DNA of 64,000 nt from contig CM063502.1 in NCBI GenBank assembly GCA_032207245.1, positions 110,638,199 to 110,702,198 of the forward strand, given 5' to 3'. Below, piece after piece: positions 1-12,263 of this stretch. Made by a program: the position numbers and the translations under genes. Origin of the DNA: Pardosa pseudoannulata. Taxonomy: Eukaryota > Arthropoda > Arachnida > Araneae > Lycosidae. The notes under the pieces are model-generated. The model saw only the letters and a list, made by a program, of their open reading frames with translations. It searched no databases and was not told the DNA's origin. The stretch's first letter is position 1; every line of letters begins with the position of its first letter.

Positions 1-1353
1 GCAGGACTTATAAACAAAGAAATTTATCCTTGAAGAAACTTATTTAATGTGACCGTATTTTTTAGTTTCTAATTGAATTCATGCTAATTTTAATTTTATG
101 AACAGGTTAAGTTATAATTGAAATAATTAAAACTCTCCTTTGTTCTAACACTAGTAAATTTTATACTATCTGGTTCTGAAGACAGTACATCTTTTATAAG
201 TACAGTATTAGGATTTAAAGCTGTTTTAATGCAATCATGCCTTTAATTAAAATTAAGTAGTTTTAAACTTTTGGATCGAAAAGGTTTAAAGATTTCAAAG
301 TCGAATTCATTTATGATGTTTCTGATAAAGAATGTTTTTTTGTGTTTTAATGCTTTAAAGTCTTATTCCTATATCTTTGAAAGTCTATTTCCTTTATATA
401 AAAACACTTTTAATAATCAGTATAAATATTAAGTGACTGACGTGTCAGATAGGAAATTAACAAAGGTAAGCATCAAAACAATGAATAATATCAGTAAACA
501 GTAATTTTAAAAGATCTAATCATAAACTGGATACAAATGTAGTCATTTTAGATTTTAATTTTTAAGTGAATATTTATGTAAAAATTGTTAAGGCACTTGT
601 AACTAGATTTAAAATAAATGTTATAAAATAAAATGGTGTTGTATTATTTGCGTTAGGGAATAATTTAAACACACATAGATAATCATCAATCAAAAATATC
701 TTCTCTTGAAATTTAAACTCAGTAGTACTGCGATGAAGTTTTTTCCATACTATATTAATTGCTATTTATGTAACTAAATAAAATTTAATTAAAATTTTCA
801 AATGACATGGACATACAACTTTATTTGCATAAAAAACCAAAAGCATGTCTAAAAATAAATTCTCTATGTGCATTTTAATGAAGCCTGAGCTCTTAATTAA
901 ATTTTCTGTTTCAATTATAGTATTCCTCATTGAAGGAAGTATAAGATTTATTCTGTGCTGGCATTTGTTTTGAAAAATAACTATTCTTTTAAAAATTTTC
1001 AAACTTAATTCTTTCAAAATTACTGAGCTTCTTTTTCTGAAGAGAAATGTAGAAGTCTTTGACTCTGTGCGTTTAAAGCCAAATGCAATTTAAGGCTTTA
1101 AATTAAAAGGCAGTATTAGTGTCTTGTTCGAAGCAAAAACTGACTCAAAAAGTAGCTGTGCAGTAGTTATAATGATGATAGTTCGTTTCTTAAATTTCAT
1201 AGAATTCACAATTTCACCAGTGCTCTCTTTATGGGGTTTAATCTAACGAATGCTTCAGAAGATATGTTAGTTAAGACTTTTATATTATTAGTTTTACTTT
1301 TTATGAGATTTAGAACTCATTTATGCTTAGCGTTTCTTTTTAACAATACACGT
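1..1353. other. AT-rich non-coding stretch, nothing recognised
   Basis: No gene, RNA gene or repeat with recognisable ends is visible. Open frames such as 766-1017 (minus) and 1231-1422 (plus) are short, AT-biased in composition and match no family I know. The stretch ends where base composition rises sharply at the start of the probable LTR. Confidence 0.6.
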
Positions 1354-2257
1354 TGTGTACTGGGCCCGGACTTAACTGAAAACTGTCCGTGTGCTGGAGC
1401 CAGCGCATCTGAGAATTTGTGAGACTATTGAGTGAAAAGACTCGGGGAAATGATTGTAAATTATTAGAGTGCCACATGTGCGTCCATTAGCGGTAGCGAA
1501 AAAGGAAATTAAGTTGTTTGGTTTGGCTGATTTAAGGACGGCTTTTCGGCCACATCTGGAAACGAAACAGCTGATTCAGGTGATAAGTGACCGCAAGATT
1601 GCATCATCCTACTTCTGGAAGTTTCTAGAAGAATCGCGTAAAGGGAACCGGGGCCGCTATAAAAGAAGAGTGGCGGAGCCAAGACGGGGCTTTTTCTTCT
1701 TAAGAGCTCGAGAGGAGCCCACTCGTCTCTCCGATTTCCGGAGTTTGCTTGTTTAGAGACCGCCAGCGTCTCTGTTTGCTAAGAAGTCGACCTTCGAATT
1801 GGGGATCTCAATCCCGTTATTTTACTATTTTTTTCTACTTCGTGCATAGAAGTAGGTAGCTGAGAGTCACCGTTGCTCTCATTTTGGATCGTCTTTCATC
1901 CCGAGATTCCTTCACGAACAACAGCGTGATACGCACTCTGAGCTTTCGAACCTTGGTGTGAAAGCCGACTATATTAATCGTCAGCCCGGAGGTGATAGTG
2001 TCAGCGTTTATTACCGGCACTAATTAGCAAACTGTTCCAGTGATTTAGAAGCCCTAGCCACATTGTACCCAGTACCCACGCATCCTAATTGTGTGAATGT
2101 TAACTCAGCACGAGATCCCAGAATATGTAGAAATCTACTGAACCTGTACATAGCTGTACATAATTTATTCACATGAATAAAATATTTAGTCTAGATTAAA
2201 CAGTTTTCTAGCCTGTTTCATTGACGGCTTCGCCTACCATATCTCCAGTACGTTACA
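1354..2257 (+). mobile_element. Probable solo LTR of an LTR retrotransposon
   Basis: A block of about 0.9 kb is much richer in G+C than its surroundings and has the anatomy of a long terminal repeat. It contains a strong TATA box (TATAAAAG, 1658-1665) and a polyadenylation signal (AATAAA, 2176-2181) about 520 bp downstream. It begins with TG and ends with TTACA. Near the ends lie the complementary heptamers GTACTGG (1357-1363) and CCAGTAC (2245-2251). CGTT occurs at both borders (1351-1354 and 2251-2254), so the exact ends and target duplication are ambiguous by a few bases. No gag or pol coding and no second LTR is seen, so a solo LTR left by recombination is the simplest reading. The 95-codon frame inside it (1469-1756) resembles no protein I know. 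Confidence 0.6.
1658..1665 (+). promoter_or_regulatory. TATA box of the probable LTR
   Basis: TATAAAAG lies in a GC-rich context, flanked by CCGC upstream and a GAAGAGTGG segment downstream. In an LTR this would mark the U3/R promoter on the plus strand. It is the clearest core-promoter-like element in the window, but whether it is active cannot be told from sequence. Confidence 0.45.
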
Positions 2258-3196
<939 letters not shown>

Positions 3197-3760
3197 TCGA
3201 ATGAATGAAATTGAATTCAGCGAAATTAAGTTTACTCACAGAAGTAATTGTCTTCCGAAAATTGACCTCTTTTCATCATCGAAAGCTAATTTCAGTCGTT
3301 TAAATTATGTTACGAAGTCAAAACGTTTATAACTCATTTATATACTTAGAATTTGATCTTCTCTAGAATTTTAATAAATGAAAGATAAAATGAAATGTGG
3401 TAAAATGGCTTACCATAGACATTTAAAATTAGTGACTTTGGTTGTAATTATATTTACCATTGCTTTACAAAGCTTCAGAATGAATGAAAATGAATACAGC
3501 AAAATTATATAGGTTTGAGATCTGAAGCAACTTACATCCTAATATTGACCTCTTTTCATCATCGAAAGTTAACTTATATTATAAAGTCAAAACGTTTATA
3601 GCTTATTAATTTATTTAGGAATTGACCTTCTCTGGAATTTTAATAAATTAAAGATATATCAAATGTGGTAAAATGTCTTACCATAGGCATTTAAGAATAG
3701 TGACTTTGGTTGTAATTATATTTACCACTTCTTTTCAAAACTTCAAAATATATCATTAAA
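3197..3760. repeat. Diverged tandem duplication, 2 x about 280 bp
   Basis: The unit beginning GAATGAATGAAATTGAAT at about 3199 recurs at about 3479. The internal string TTGACCTCTTTTCATCATCG occurs at 3262 and 3545, a spacing of 283 bp. The copies share further blocks such as AAGTCAAAACGTTTATA and GTGACTTTGGTTGTAATTAT. Small indels separate them, so the duplication is old. No coding is apparent. Confidence 0.9.
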
Positions 3761-5500
3761 ATATTTTTCCATTGTTAGAAAAAATCTATATAAATAGCAA
3801 ATATGAAGTATGTGATCAGTTTCTGTGATGCATTATTATGCATTTTTTTTACGTTTTCAGTAAATATGATATTGTTTAAATATATCGTATTGAATTCTAA
3901 ATAGTAATAGCTTTTAAATTTAAACTCACCTCTAGATTGTGTAAAATGTTTATGCTTTTAAACGTTTGGTCACTTTTTAAATCTATCAGCTTATTTGATA
4001 CAAAATGTATCTACTTATTTATCAGTTATCGCTTAAAAATTAATAAAATTATTGTCTATATAAATATTTTTTAGATTCCTTACAAATTTGCTAATCATTA
4101 AAATTTACTTGCATGAGTTAAATTAAAAACCCTTCATTCTGACAGTTCATAAACCATTTTAACACGTTTAATGATTAATTTTTTTTCAGAAAGTAATAAA
4201 TTTTAACTTTCTCGTACTTTTCCATCTTATTTCCTTTAAGAAAGAGAAATATGTTGTACGCCTCCTCTGCAAGCTATCTTCTCTTTTTTCGTTTTCTTCG
4301 TTATAAATTTTAGAAACGAGGCAAGTTTGGAAAGGACAGCAGTATTTTATAGATCTTTATGGTTGAGAAGCATTAACAAATTTTAGTTTATTGATCAAAA
4401 CAAGAATTATATTCGTCTAGAATGAAATATGTGCTTTAAATATATGTTTACAAGAAAACCATAGTTTTATGGTTGAGGTTTAAGTGGTTTACTAAAAATA
4501 TAATTTTGATGCTAAAATAGCGTTTACCATTAATTTTAAAATAAGATTTATAAACTGGATAATACACGTTTAAGAATAATTTTTGGACAAAGTAACCTTA
4601 TTTTAAATGTAAAGAAAATGCTCCAGGAAAGAAATTCTAAAAAGTTCTTCAACCTATTAAAAAAAACTTTACTTAGCTTTAAAGTGTTATTATTTCCCAA
4701 GAACTTGAAAAGTTAGTTAATGGTTGAATAAAACATTTCGAGATCTTTTAAGATTTCTAAACTTGAAAATTTATGAGAAGTCATTTTTAGTTAATTTGTT
4801 TACTTATCTCTGTATAGTCTTATTTTTATTACTATTAAAAGATTAAACTCAAGATGGAAAAATATTTCCACATTCTCCAGTATCTGCACTAAAACAAGAG
4901 TATTTATTCCATCACTCTTTTTTATTTGGCTGTTTTGGGATCCTAAAAATAATTTTAACCAGAAGGTTCTGGTCTTATCAATCCTTGAGCAGAAAAATAT
5001 GAAATACAGAACTCCTAACTAGACATCAGATTATATACACGTTTCATTAAGTAATTGATATGATGATAAAACTTGTTTAAACAAACGTCAGTATAATAAA
5101 AGAAGACAGACGAGAATTTTATATTTATGTTCTTATGATGCTTTAAGGAAATAAACATAATTAAATACTGCACAAGGCCACACTAAAAGAAGGTAAACTC
5201 ACTATAGAAACATTTTCGAATTCAGATTGAACGAATGTTTTCTTGGAATATTTTAAGATTCGTTGAAGTCAGTATCACCAGAATGAACCTATTATGATTT
5301 TATTTGTGATTTATCAGTTGATCTTGTTTTAAAATTGAAGCAATTGTTTTATTTCTGTGTTATAGTTAGACTCAATAATAATTAGACTAGTATAGTATAG
5401 ACTCAAATGTCTCCCATTAAGTTTATTTATTTTTCCACTGTAAAATATAGGTATAAACACATATAAGAGTTTCAATACTTAATGATTGTAATTTAATAAG
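3761..5500. other. AT-rich non-coding stretch, nothing recognised
   Basis: No terminal repeat, coding frame or RNA-like structure was found by eye in this interval. Confidence 0.55.
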
Positions 5501-5632
5501 AGACAGTCTTACCAAATTCGTTTAACAGCTAACCGCGATTAATCTCTGTTTAAATGGAGAATTACTTCCCACGATTGGTTGACGTAATGGGTTAATCACG
5601 GTTAATCGTTAAACGGCTTTAGTGAGACTGGC
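5501..5632. mobile_element. Small MITE-like element with degenerate terminal inverted repeats
   Basis: The left end (from 5503, ACAGTCTTACCAAATTCGTT) pairs imperfectly with the reverse complement of the right end (from 5632, GCCAGTCTCACTAAAGCCGT). The match runs on through a shared TTTAAC..TTAACCG.GATTAA block, giving an inverted match of about 44 bp over an element of about 130 bp. No clear target duplication was found, so the superfamily is unassigned. It has no coding capacity. Confidence 0.5.
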
Positions 5633-5884
5633 CGTAAGACCTTATGGTAAAAAGTGTAAGTATAAGCTATAAACTACATTTGGTAGATATTAAATATGGA
5701 TATCTATTCAGCAAAACAATTTAGAGTTTATACCTATAAAAAATTTCATAATCCAAGATGATCACCAAAATATAAGGCCAATGTGTTTTGGTATGTTATG
5801 GCGTTCAAACTTTAATATGGCCACAGATGTTCGTTCTAAATTTCCTTTTGCCGATTTTAGCAGACGTTTCTATTTAGTCCATAT

Positions 5885-5899
5885 TCAGCTAAAAGTTGC
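5885..5899. repeat. Left target-site duplication of the SINE
   Basis: TCAGCTAAAAGTTGC occurs immediately left of the SINE and again, identical, at 6073-6087. A perfect 15-bp duplication is the mark of LINE-type target-primed insertion. Confidence 0.9.
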
Positions 5900-6072
5900 C
5901 GAACGATGGCCGATTGGTTATGGTGCTGACCTTCAGAGCCGGAGTTCATGGGTTCGAATCCCATTATTGTATGGAGCCGTTCAGAATCGTCTTTAAGCTG
6001 TAAGTCCCGGTCTCATTAGCCCTCGTGTTGCAAAAAGTAGACCGTAGCATTCTAAACCAAACCAACCAACCA
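5900..6072 (+). mobile_element. tRNA-derived SINE, intact copy
   Basis: The 5' part resembles a tRNA gene with an internal polymerase III promoter: an A-box-like TGGCCGATTGG at about 5908-5918, and a B box GGTTCGAATCC at about 5951-5961 that fits GGTTCGANNCC. A non-tRNA body follows (CCGTTCAGAATCG, AAGTCCCGGTCTCATTAG, then GTAGACCGTAGCATTCTAAA), ending in a CCAAACCAACC tail. Identical 15-bp direct repeats flank it. The body and tail recur at several other places in the window, so it is a family. It is not a tRNA gene, because the tRNA part is continuous with the body and the cloverleaf is imperfect. Confidence 0.88.
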
Positions 6073-6087
6073 TCAGCTAAAAGTTGC
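6073..6087. repeat. Right target-site duplication of the SINE
   Basis: TCAGCTAAAAGTTGC, identical to 5885-5899. Confidence 0.9.
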
Positions 6088-6642
6088 TCGCATCTTATGT
6101 AAGGTAGAAATTGCCTTCCTTAATAGTTCAAACGGAATCAACTATGAAAAGAATAACACGAATCTAAAATTTAACTTTCTGTAGGAGTTTTTTTAGTTGA
6201 AACCCGAGAATATTAATAAGATGAATGACTGAAATTAAACGTATACAAATTTAAAATATTTACAAAGACTTTATCGTTTCTTTTTGAATCGTTGGATTTG
6301 ATTTATCTCTATTGGATATTTCATTAGATTTTCGGTGCTATACTTCGTCGTTAAAAACCAAAAGTTTTAGAATAGGTTATGCTTATTTACTTTTATGATT
6401 TTATTACCGTAAATTTGCCAGCACATTTATGCTTTAGAAAGAAACAATTGTCCTATGGAACAAATATAATGTTATTCGACCACACTGTTTAAATTTAAAA
6501 AAAACGGCGCTAAATATTTATAAAAATTGTCAGCTGTTATACAATATTAGTAAAAAAATATAAAATTCAGATTGAAAGAAAATAATTTTTTTTTTATGAT
6601 TTGACATTCTTCAATGATAATTGTGGAGCATTTTAGTTTTAA

Positions 6643-6704
6643 TATCAGTACATGTACAACGTTTGTATATTAGTATCAGTACATGTACAACGTTTGTATA
6701 GATA
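6643..6704. repeat. 31-bp tandem duplication
   Basis: TATCAGTACATGTACAACGT and the following TTGTATA occur twice at a spacing of 31 bp (6643 and 6674). The copies are essentially identical, so the duplication is fairly young. Confidence 0.9.
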
Positions 6705-8495
6705 TTCAAATTCTTGAACTTCGTTTGAATTTTGTGTCTTTAGATAACCTGTCTCTACTTATAGTACTATCGTTAAACTAACTTACTACTCTGCTATTCA
6801 ACAGTGTGATAAGATTGAAATCCAAAATATTAACAAATGTTAAAAAAATAACGCAAATTAAAGTCATCAATTTCTCAGTTATTCATGAGAATGAATACTT
6901 AAAATTTGATTTTATCTCTCATAGGAATAAATTTATTATAATTACTTGTAAAAAGTGAACTATTTATTCAAGTATTAAACATATCTGATTAAATTTAATT
7001 ACTCCAGAGCATTTGATATATTTATTTAGAAGTCATGCTTTTAAAAACTTAGTTATCTAAATGATAGAATGCTATATTAAATTTAGTGTCACTGAATATT
7101 ATATATTGAAAAGGATATTTAATCTATTTTATAGAGAGCAAAAAATTTAAAGCAAAAAATTCACTACAACTAAGAAGTTTTTCTTCAAAAAGAGAGACAA
7201 TTCCATCACTTAAGTGACAGAATATAAAATATCCGGCAAATAATAAATGAAAATATTTATTGAAAAGCTGATGATCGTTAAAATAAAGATAAAAAGGCAT
7301 CATATCCTCTCCTAGTTTTTTAAACCTTTTTTTCTTATATTTTCTGAAGCATTCTTTTCTTAAAATTGCATCAAATATTTTTTCTCCAAATAAGAACTGC
7401 AGATCATTTTAATTCAAAATTTATATGCATTTAAAAAACGAAATTTTTATTTGAATGATGTGTACAAAAAAGGATCGAGTAATAAAGAGGAAAATGGATC
7501 TAAAGTTCATGAATTATATTTTTGAAAGTTCATTACATGCTTCATGTATTCATTCTTGTTAAAAAAAACGTTTTATAAGCTTTTTTTAATACTGCTATTT
7601 TTATCAACAATAGACAGAAAAAAATTAAACACTTATAAACTGAATAGAAACTTGAAGACGTTTAATGGCCTTCGCGCAATTAAAAACACCTCACTTTTTT
7701 CAAACATTTTTATTAAGGATTTTCACATCTTTTCATATCGATTATAAGCATCTCTTGCATCGAAGCTTATTTAAATTAATCAATGCAAGTGAATAAATCG
7801 CATTTCATTAAAATGAATGTACTTTTGACTTTTAAATAAATAAGAGCATGTAGATGATGATCGGTATTGTAAATATGCTTCAATAAATCACTGTGAGTCT
7901 GCTAATTTCAATTTGGAATAAATCACTTTAGTATCGGTGCTTCCAACATATCTTGTCTTTTGTCACTTAAAAAGTGAAAGTTTATAAACTATTTCAATGA
8001 CTGAATTGTTTTAAGGTTATGTAAATTATAGTTAATTTTTCCTTTTAATTACATATAAATTTATATATTTGGAAACGAAAATAATGCGCTTTTTTGCTAT
8101 TAACATAATTTCCTGATATATTTTATTACAATAATCACAACAGATTTTTGAAACGATCATTAATAGGATGTTTTTGGTATGATGTAATAATTTAGTCTCA
8201 TTTATAAACAACAACTTGAATTCAAAGAAAAGTTTGTGATAATTCTGCCCATATGATAAACTGAGCCCATAAGAAAAATATGTTTACGAATGTTAGTTCT
8301 TAATAGAAATAATAGTATTGAATTTTTCTAAAAATCACCTAAAGGTTTTTTTATTCAAAGAGAAATAACACAAGTACAAATCATACCACCTTAATCGCTA
8401 TAAATATGTCTTTATTATAATTATTTTTCAATATTTCTTTTACTAAACTTGTTATATAAGTATCATTTTAAGCATAATGCAAATTGTGAGAAGTA
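6705..8495. other. AT-rich non-coding stretch, nothing recognised
   Basis: Short frames at 7544-7747 (plus) and 8032-8214 (minus) are rich in K, N, I, F and L, as expected by chance in AT-rich DNA, and show no motif. Confidence 0.55.
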
Positions 8496-8940
8496 AAATT
8501 TTTAGGGAATCTTATGGATCAGCAATTATCACTGACAATAAAAAAATGTTAAAAGAATATTTTCAAAGAATATAAAAACGTCAAACTATTTAATAGTTAA
8601 TGATCAAAATATATACGCTTGTAATATGGCTACTCTCTACCTAAATTTCGTCTATATGAACTTTAACTTTTAATATATCATTTTTATCAATTGATTATTT
8701 ATTCAATCAATTCTGAAAGAATTTTTTAGGGAATGTTATGAATTACCAATTATCACAAACGATAAAAAATTCTTAAAAGAATGTTTCCACAGAATATAAA
8801 AACCTCAAATTATTTAATAGTTAATGATCGAAATATACGCTTTTATACTGGATACTCTCTACCTAAATTTCGCCTGCATGAACTTTAACATTTAATATAT
8901 CATTTTTATCAATTTATTATTTATTACATCAATTCTGAAT
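8496..8940. repeat. Tandem duplication, 2 x about 222 bp
   Basis: The TTTAGGGAAT block at 8501 recurs at 8725. Both copies carry TATTTAATAGTTAATGATC, TACTCTCTACCTAAATTTCG and TTTAATATATCATTTTTATC in the same order. Copy 1 is about 8496-8719 and copy 2 about 8720-8940. Divergence is moderate. Confidence 0.92.
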
Positions 8941-9055
8941 GGTAGTATTTTGCATATGCCTGTAAGTGTATAAATGTTACTTCAATACTGATTTTCCTTA
9001 AAATCCTCACTATATCAGACACAGCTAATTTGCTCATAACGTCCATAAAATTATA

Positions 9056-9105
9056 TCATACCATAAAAAGATTATCATAAGATACCATAAAAGATACCAT
9101 AAAAA
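9056..9105. repeat. Short degenerate ATACCATAAAAG repeat
   Basis: Variants of GATACCATAAAAAG occur three to four times in about 50 bp, a small satellite-like cluster. Confidence 0.6.
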
Positions 9106-9448
9106 GTTTGTGCAGAGCTACACAAAACTATGATAAATCAGCAAACAATATTTGAAAGTAATTTTTGAAGTCATACTGCATAATTTTGATACTAAAACAA
9201 GACTAAAGTTAAATAAATTAACACCAATTAACTAAGTCATATTATACTTATATACAATATACACTAGATTGCAGCCTTGAAGTTTAAAGCAGCATGTCTG
9301 AACTATATTTTTGTAGTAAGTTAACACTTAAATGGCCGTATATTATATCCTGTAAGCTTATCCTAAGACCGGGAAACTCCTCGTTTGAAATGAAATATAA
9401 CATAATGATAGAAAATTATAAATAAACATATTTAATAACCTTGTAACT

Positions 9449-10587
9449 AATTAAAGTACTTATAAAATAAGAGTCCTTTTCGTCTCAGAATTCAAACATC
9501 AGAAATCTCATGAGCAGTCATTGAAGTGTTAAGAAAATATTTAAGCTTAAAAAAGAGAACTATTTCTCTCCTAGGAAATATATTTTTGTATCTGCTTCAA
9601 TGATTTTTGAAAAACCTTTGGTAAAAGGAATGGTGAACATAAGTGCTTGATACTAAAATTATTTAAAACAGCAGTTTCAGTAACCAAAGGAAATGTTTGT
9701 AAATAATATAAATTGACTGTAATTTGTCTACAAAGCAATTTATTTTACAAATTCTATCTTATTTATCTATTTGCGTAAGCAATCACTATTTAAAATGTTT
9801 TATAGCAATATTTTTTATTTCGCTTTTATTTTCGTGTCTTAAGCAATTTTAATTAAAGTATTTTTAAAATAAGTGTCCTTTTTGTCTCAGAATTTAAACA
9901 TCAAAAATCTCATGAGCAGTCATTGAAGTGTTAAGAAAATACTGTAAGCTTAAAAAAGAGAAATATTTCTCTCCTAGGACACATATTTTTACAATTGCTT
10001 TAATGATTTTTGAAAAACCTTTGGTAAAAGGAATGGTGAAATTTAAGTGCTTGATACTAAAATTATTTTAAACAATAATTTCAGTAATCAAAGGAAATGT
10101 ATGTAAATAGTATAAACTGACTGTAATTTGTCTACAAAGCAATTTATTTTACAAATTCAATCTCATTTATCTATTTCCTTAAGCAATCTCTTTTTAAAAT
10201 GTTTTATATCAATTTTTTCATTTCGCTTTTATTTTCGTGTCTTAAGCAATTTTAATTAAAGTTTTTTTTAAAATAAGTGTCCTTTTCGTATCAGAATTCA
10301 AACACCAAAAATCTCATGAGCAGTCATTGAAGTGTTAAGAAAATATTGTAAGCTTAAAAAAGAGAAATATTTTTCTCCTAGGAAACATATTTTTGTATCT
10401 GCTTCAATGATTTTTGAAAAACCTTTGATAAAAGAAATGGTGAACATAAGTGCTTGATACTAAAATTATTTCAAACAACAATTTCAGTAACTAAAGGAAA
10501 TGTTTGTAAATAATATAAATTGACTGCAATTTGTCTACAAAGCAATTTGTTTTACTAATTCTATCTTATTTATCTATTTGCGTAAGC
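9449..10587. repeat. Tandem array, period about 403 bp
   Basis: AATTAAAG followed by AAAATAAG.GTCCTTTT begins units at 9449, 9851 and 10254. ATCTCATGAGCAGTCATTGA, TTTTTGAAAAACCTTTG and GACTG.AATTTGTCTACAAA recur in each. Three units diverge by scattered substitutions and single-base indels. The third unit runs into a second array with a shorter period. No unit encodes a long protein. Confidence 0.95.
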
Positions 10588-11190
10588 AATCACTATTTAA
10601 AATGTTTTATAGCAATTTTTTCATTTCGTTTTTATTTTCGTGTTTTAAAATGAATAAACAATATAGTAAATATCTACTTAAATTAATTTCTTTTACGTAA
10701 TTATTATTTTTTGAATTTCGATAAATTAGGTAGATATTGAGTTTTAGTATGTCTATTTTTTGTATGATTAGTGAAAGGGTTAAATACATATCACTATTTA
10801 AAATGTTTTATAGCAATTTTTCTATTTCTCTTTTATTTTTGTGTTTTAAAAGGAATAAACAATATAGTAAATTTCTATTGAAGTTTAATTTCTTTTACGT
10901 AATTACTATTTTTCTAATTTCGATAAATTAGATAGATATTGAGTTTTAGTATGTCTATTTTTTGGATGATTAGTGAAATGATTAAATACGTATCACTATT
11001 TAAAATGTTTTATAGCAATTTTTCTATTTCTCTTTTATTTTTGTGTTTTAAAATGAATAAACAATATAGTAAATTTCTACTTAAATTCAATTTCTTTTAC
11101 GTAATTACTATTTTTCTAATCTCGATAAATTAGATAGACATCGAGTTTTAGTAGGTATATTTTTTTGACGATTAGTGAAATGAATAAATA
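10588..11190. repeat. Tandem array, period about 202 bp
   Basis: ATCACTATTTAAAATGTTTT begins units at 10589, 10790 and 10992. Each continues with TATAGCAATTTTT, GAATAAACAATATAGTAAAT, CTTTTACGTAATTA and a GATATTGAGTTTTAGTATGT block. The first 55 bp of the unit is also the end of the 403-bp unit, so the shorter array appears to have grown from the right end of the longer one. The near-identical frames at 10737-10931 and 10939-11133 simply reflect the repeat. Confidence 0.95.
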
Positions 11191-12033
11191 CGTTTTTGAT
11201 TATAATAAAGCTTTAATTTAAATATGTTGTTCTAATGAATTGATTTTCTGAGCTAAAATAAATTCTTATCTTTCCTGTGTAATTACATAACAGCATCACT
11301 GTATCATAATCGAACAGGAAACAAAAAGTTTGAGCCATACGTCCAAGAATATAGGACATGTTATTAAGTAACTTGTGAAGCTTGCAACTGATAAAAATGA
11401 AAATTAGATAATCAGAAATTGTCTGTTCTTGACTGGTTGGACAAGTATCGATTTTTCTAACATTAATAGAATCATAATTTATGTAGTTATTAAGGATTTG
11501 CTCTATATTACGTTTCAGTATGCATTTAGTATCTTTATTCAAAATAGAAAACAGTTTTTACAGTTTACTAGTATTGACTGTTATCAAGGAAAGAATAATG
11601 CAATTGGGGAAATGGTTTTGTCGCTATTCTTTATTAGAAACTTACAAAGTGTTAGTCAGAATTTTAACTGTAGATTAAGTAAGTATGTTTACGGTGATAC
11701 AAAATGATAATTTTAACTAATTAGTTTATTAATTAATGGTAAATAGTTTACCCCGATTGTAATACAGTATAAATATCGTTATTTACAGAGCTATTATTGG
11801 TTAAATTTGTATTCTGATGTTGCAAGATTTTATTAAGTTAGATGAACCATTATGTTTTACTGGTTTTGACTGCTGTTAATGGAAGACTAATGCATTTGTA
11901 ATAGCATGTAAATATTCTTTATTATTAATTTTCAAATTGTAAGGAGTTGATTTTAGGATATTAAAAGTAATTTAAAATAATAAAATATATAAAAAATGTT
12001 AGTTTGATTTTTTAAATCTAATAATCCCAGATA
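11191..12033. other. AT-rich non-coding stretch, nothing recognised
   Basis: The opposing frames at 11213-11542 (minus) and 11429-11707 (plus) overlap each other, have no recognisable motif and are treated as chance frames. Confidence 0.5.
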
Positions 12034-12263
12034 TTAACCCTTAATTTTGCTAAGTCCGCTACACCGGACATGTATATTTATAACTACTATATAACATAAT
12101 TGTCAGTGTTCGTCACAGCGGACATTAATTATCTCAAAAATGGAAAACGATATATATTTTTTGTTTATTTTACAGAGATCCTAATGTCTATACAGACATG
12201 GGAAAATAACAGAAATTAAAATTAAAAAATATTTGAAAAACATCTTGTCAAATTAAGGGTTAA
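12034..12263. mobile_element. piggyBac-type MITE with TTAA target duplication
   Basis: TTAA lies at 12034-12037 and 12260-12263 and encloses a 222-bp element (12038-12259). Its ends are CCCTTAATTTTG and, at the right, CAAATTAAGGG, so the outer 10 to 11 bp are inverted repeats. TTAA targets with CCC..GGG termini are diagnostic of the piggyBac superfamily. The interior contains two related CCGGACAT and GCGGACAT strings, as in subterminal repeats, and has no coding capacity. Confidence 0.8.

Noticed and set aside
1469..1756. 95-residue frame with a basic composition as a possible gene
   Set aside because: It overlaps the TATA box and core of the probable LTR, has no recognisable domain, and its openness is explained by locally higher G+C.
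5900..5975. A functional tRNA gene
   Set aside because: A and B boxes are present, but acceptor-stem pairing is poor, the sequence continues into the SINE body, and target duplications flank the whole unit.
5781..5996. 71-residue frame as a small protein gene
   Set aside because: Its 3' half is the tRNA-like head of the SINE and the rest is host flank.
10737..11133. Tandem paralogous genes of 64 residues
   Set aside because: They are the same phase of a 202-bp tandem repeat, AT-driven in composition, with no motif.
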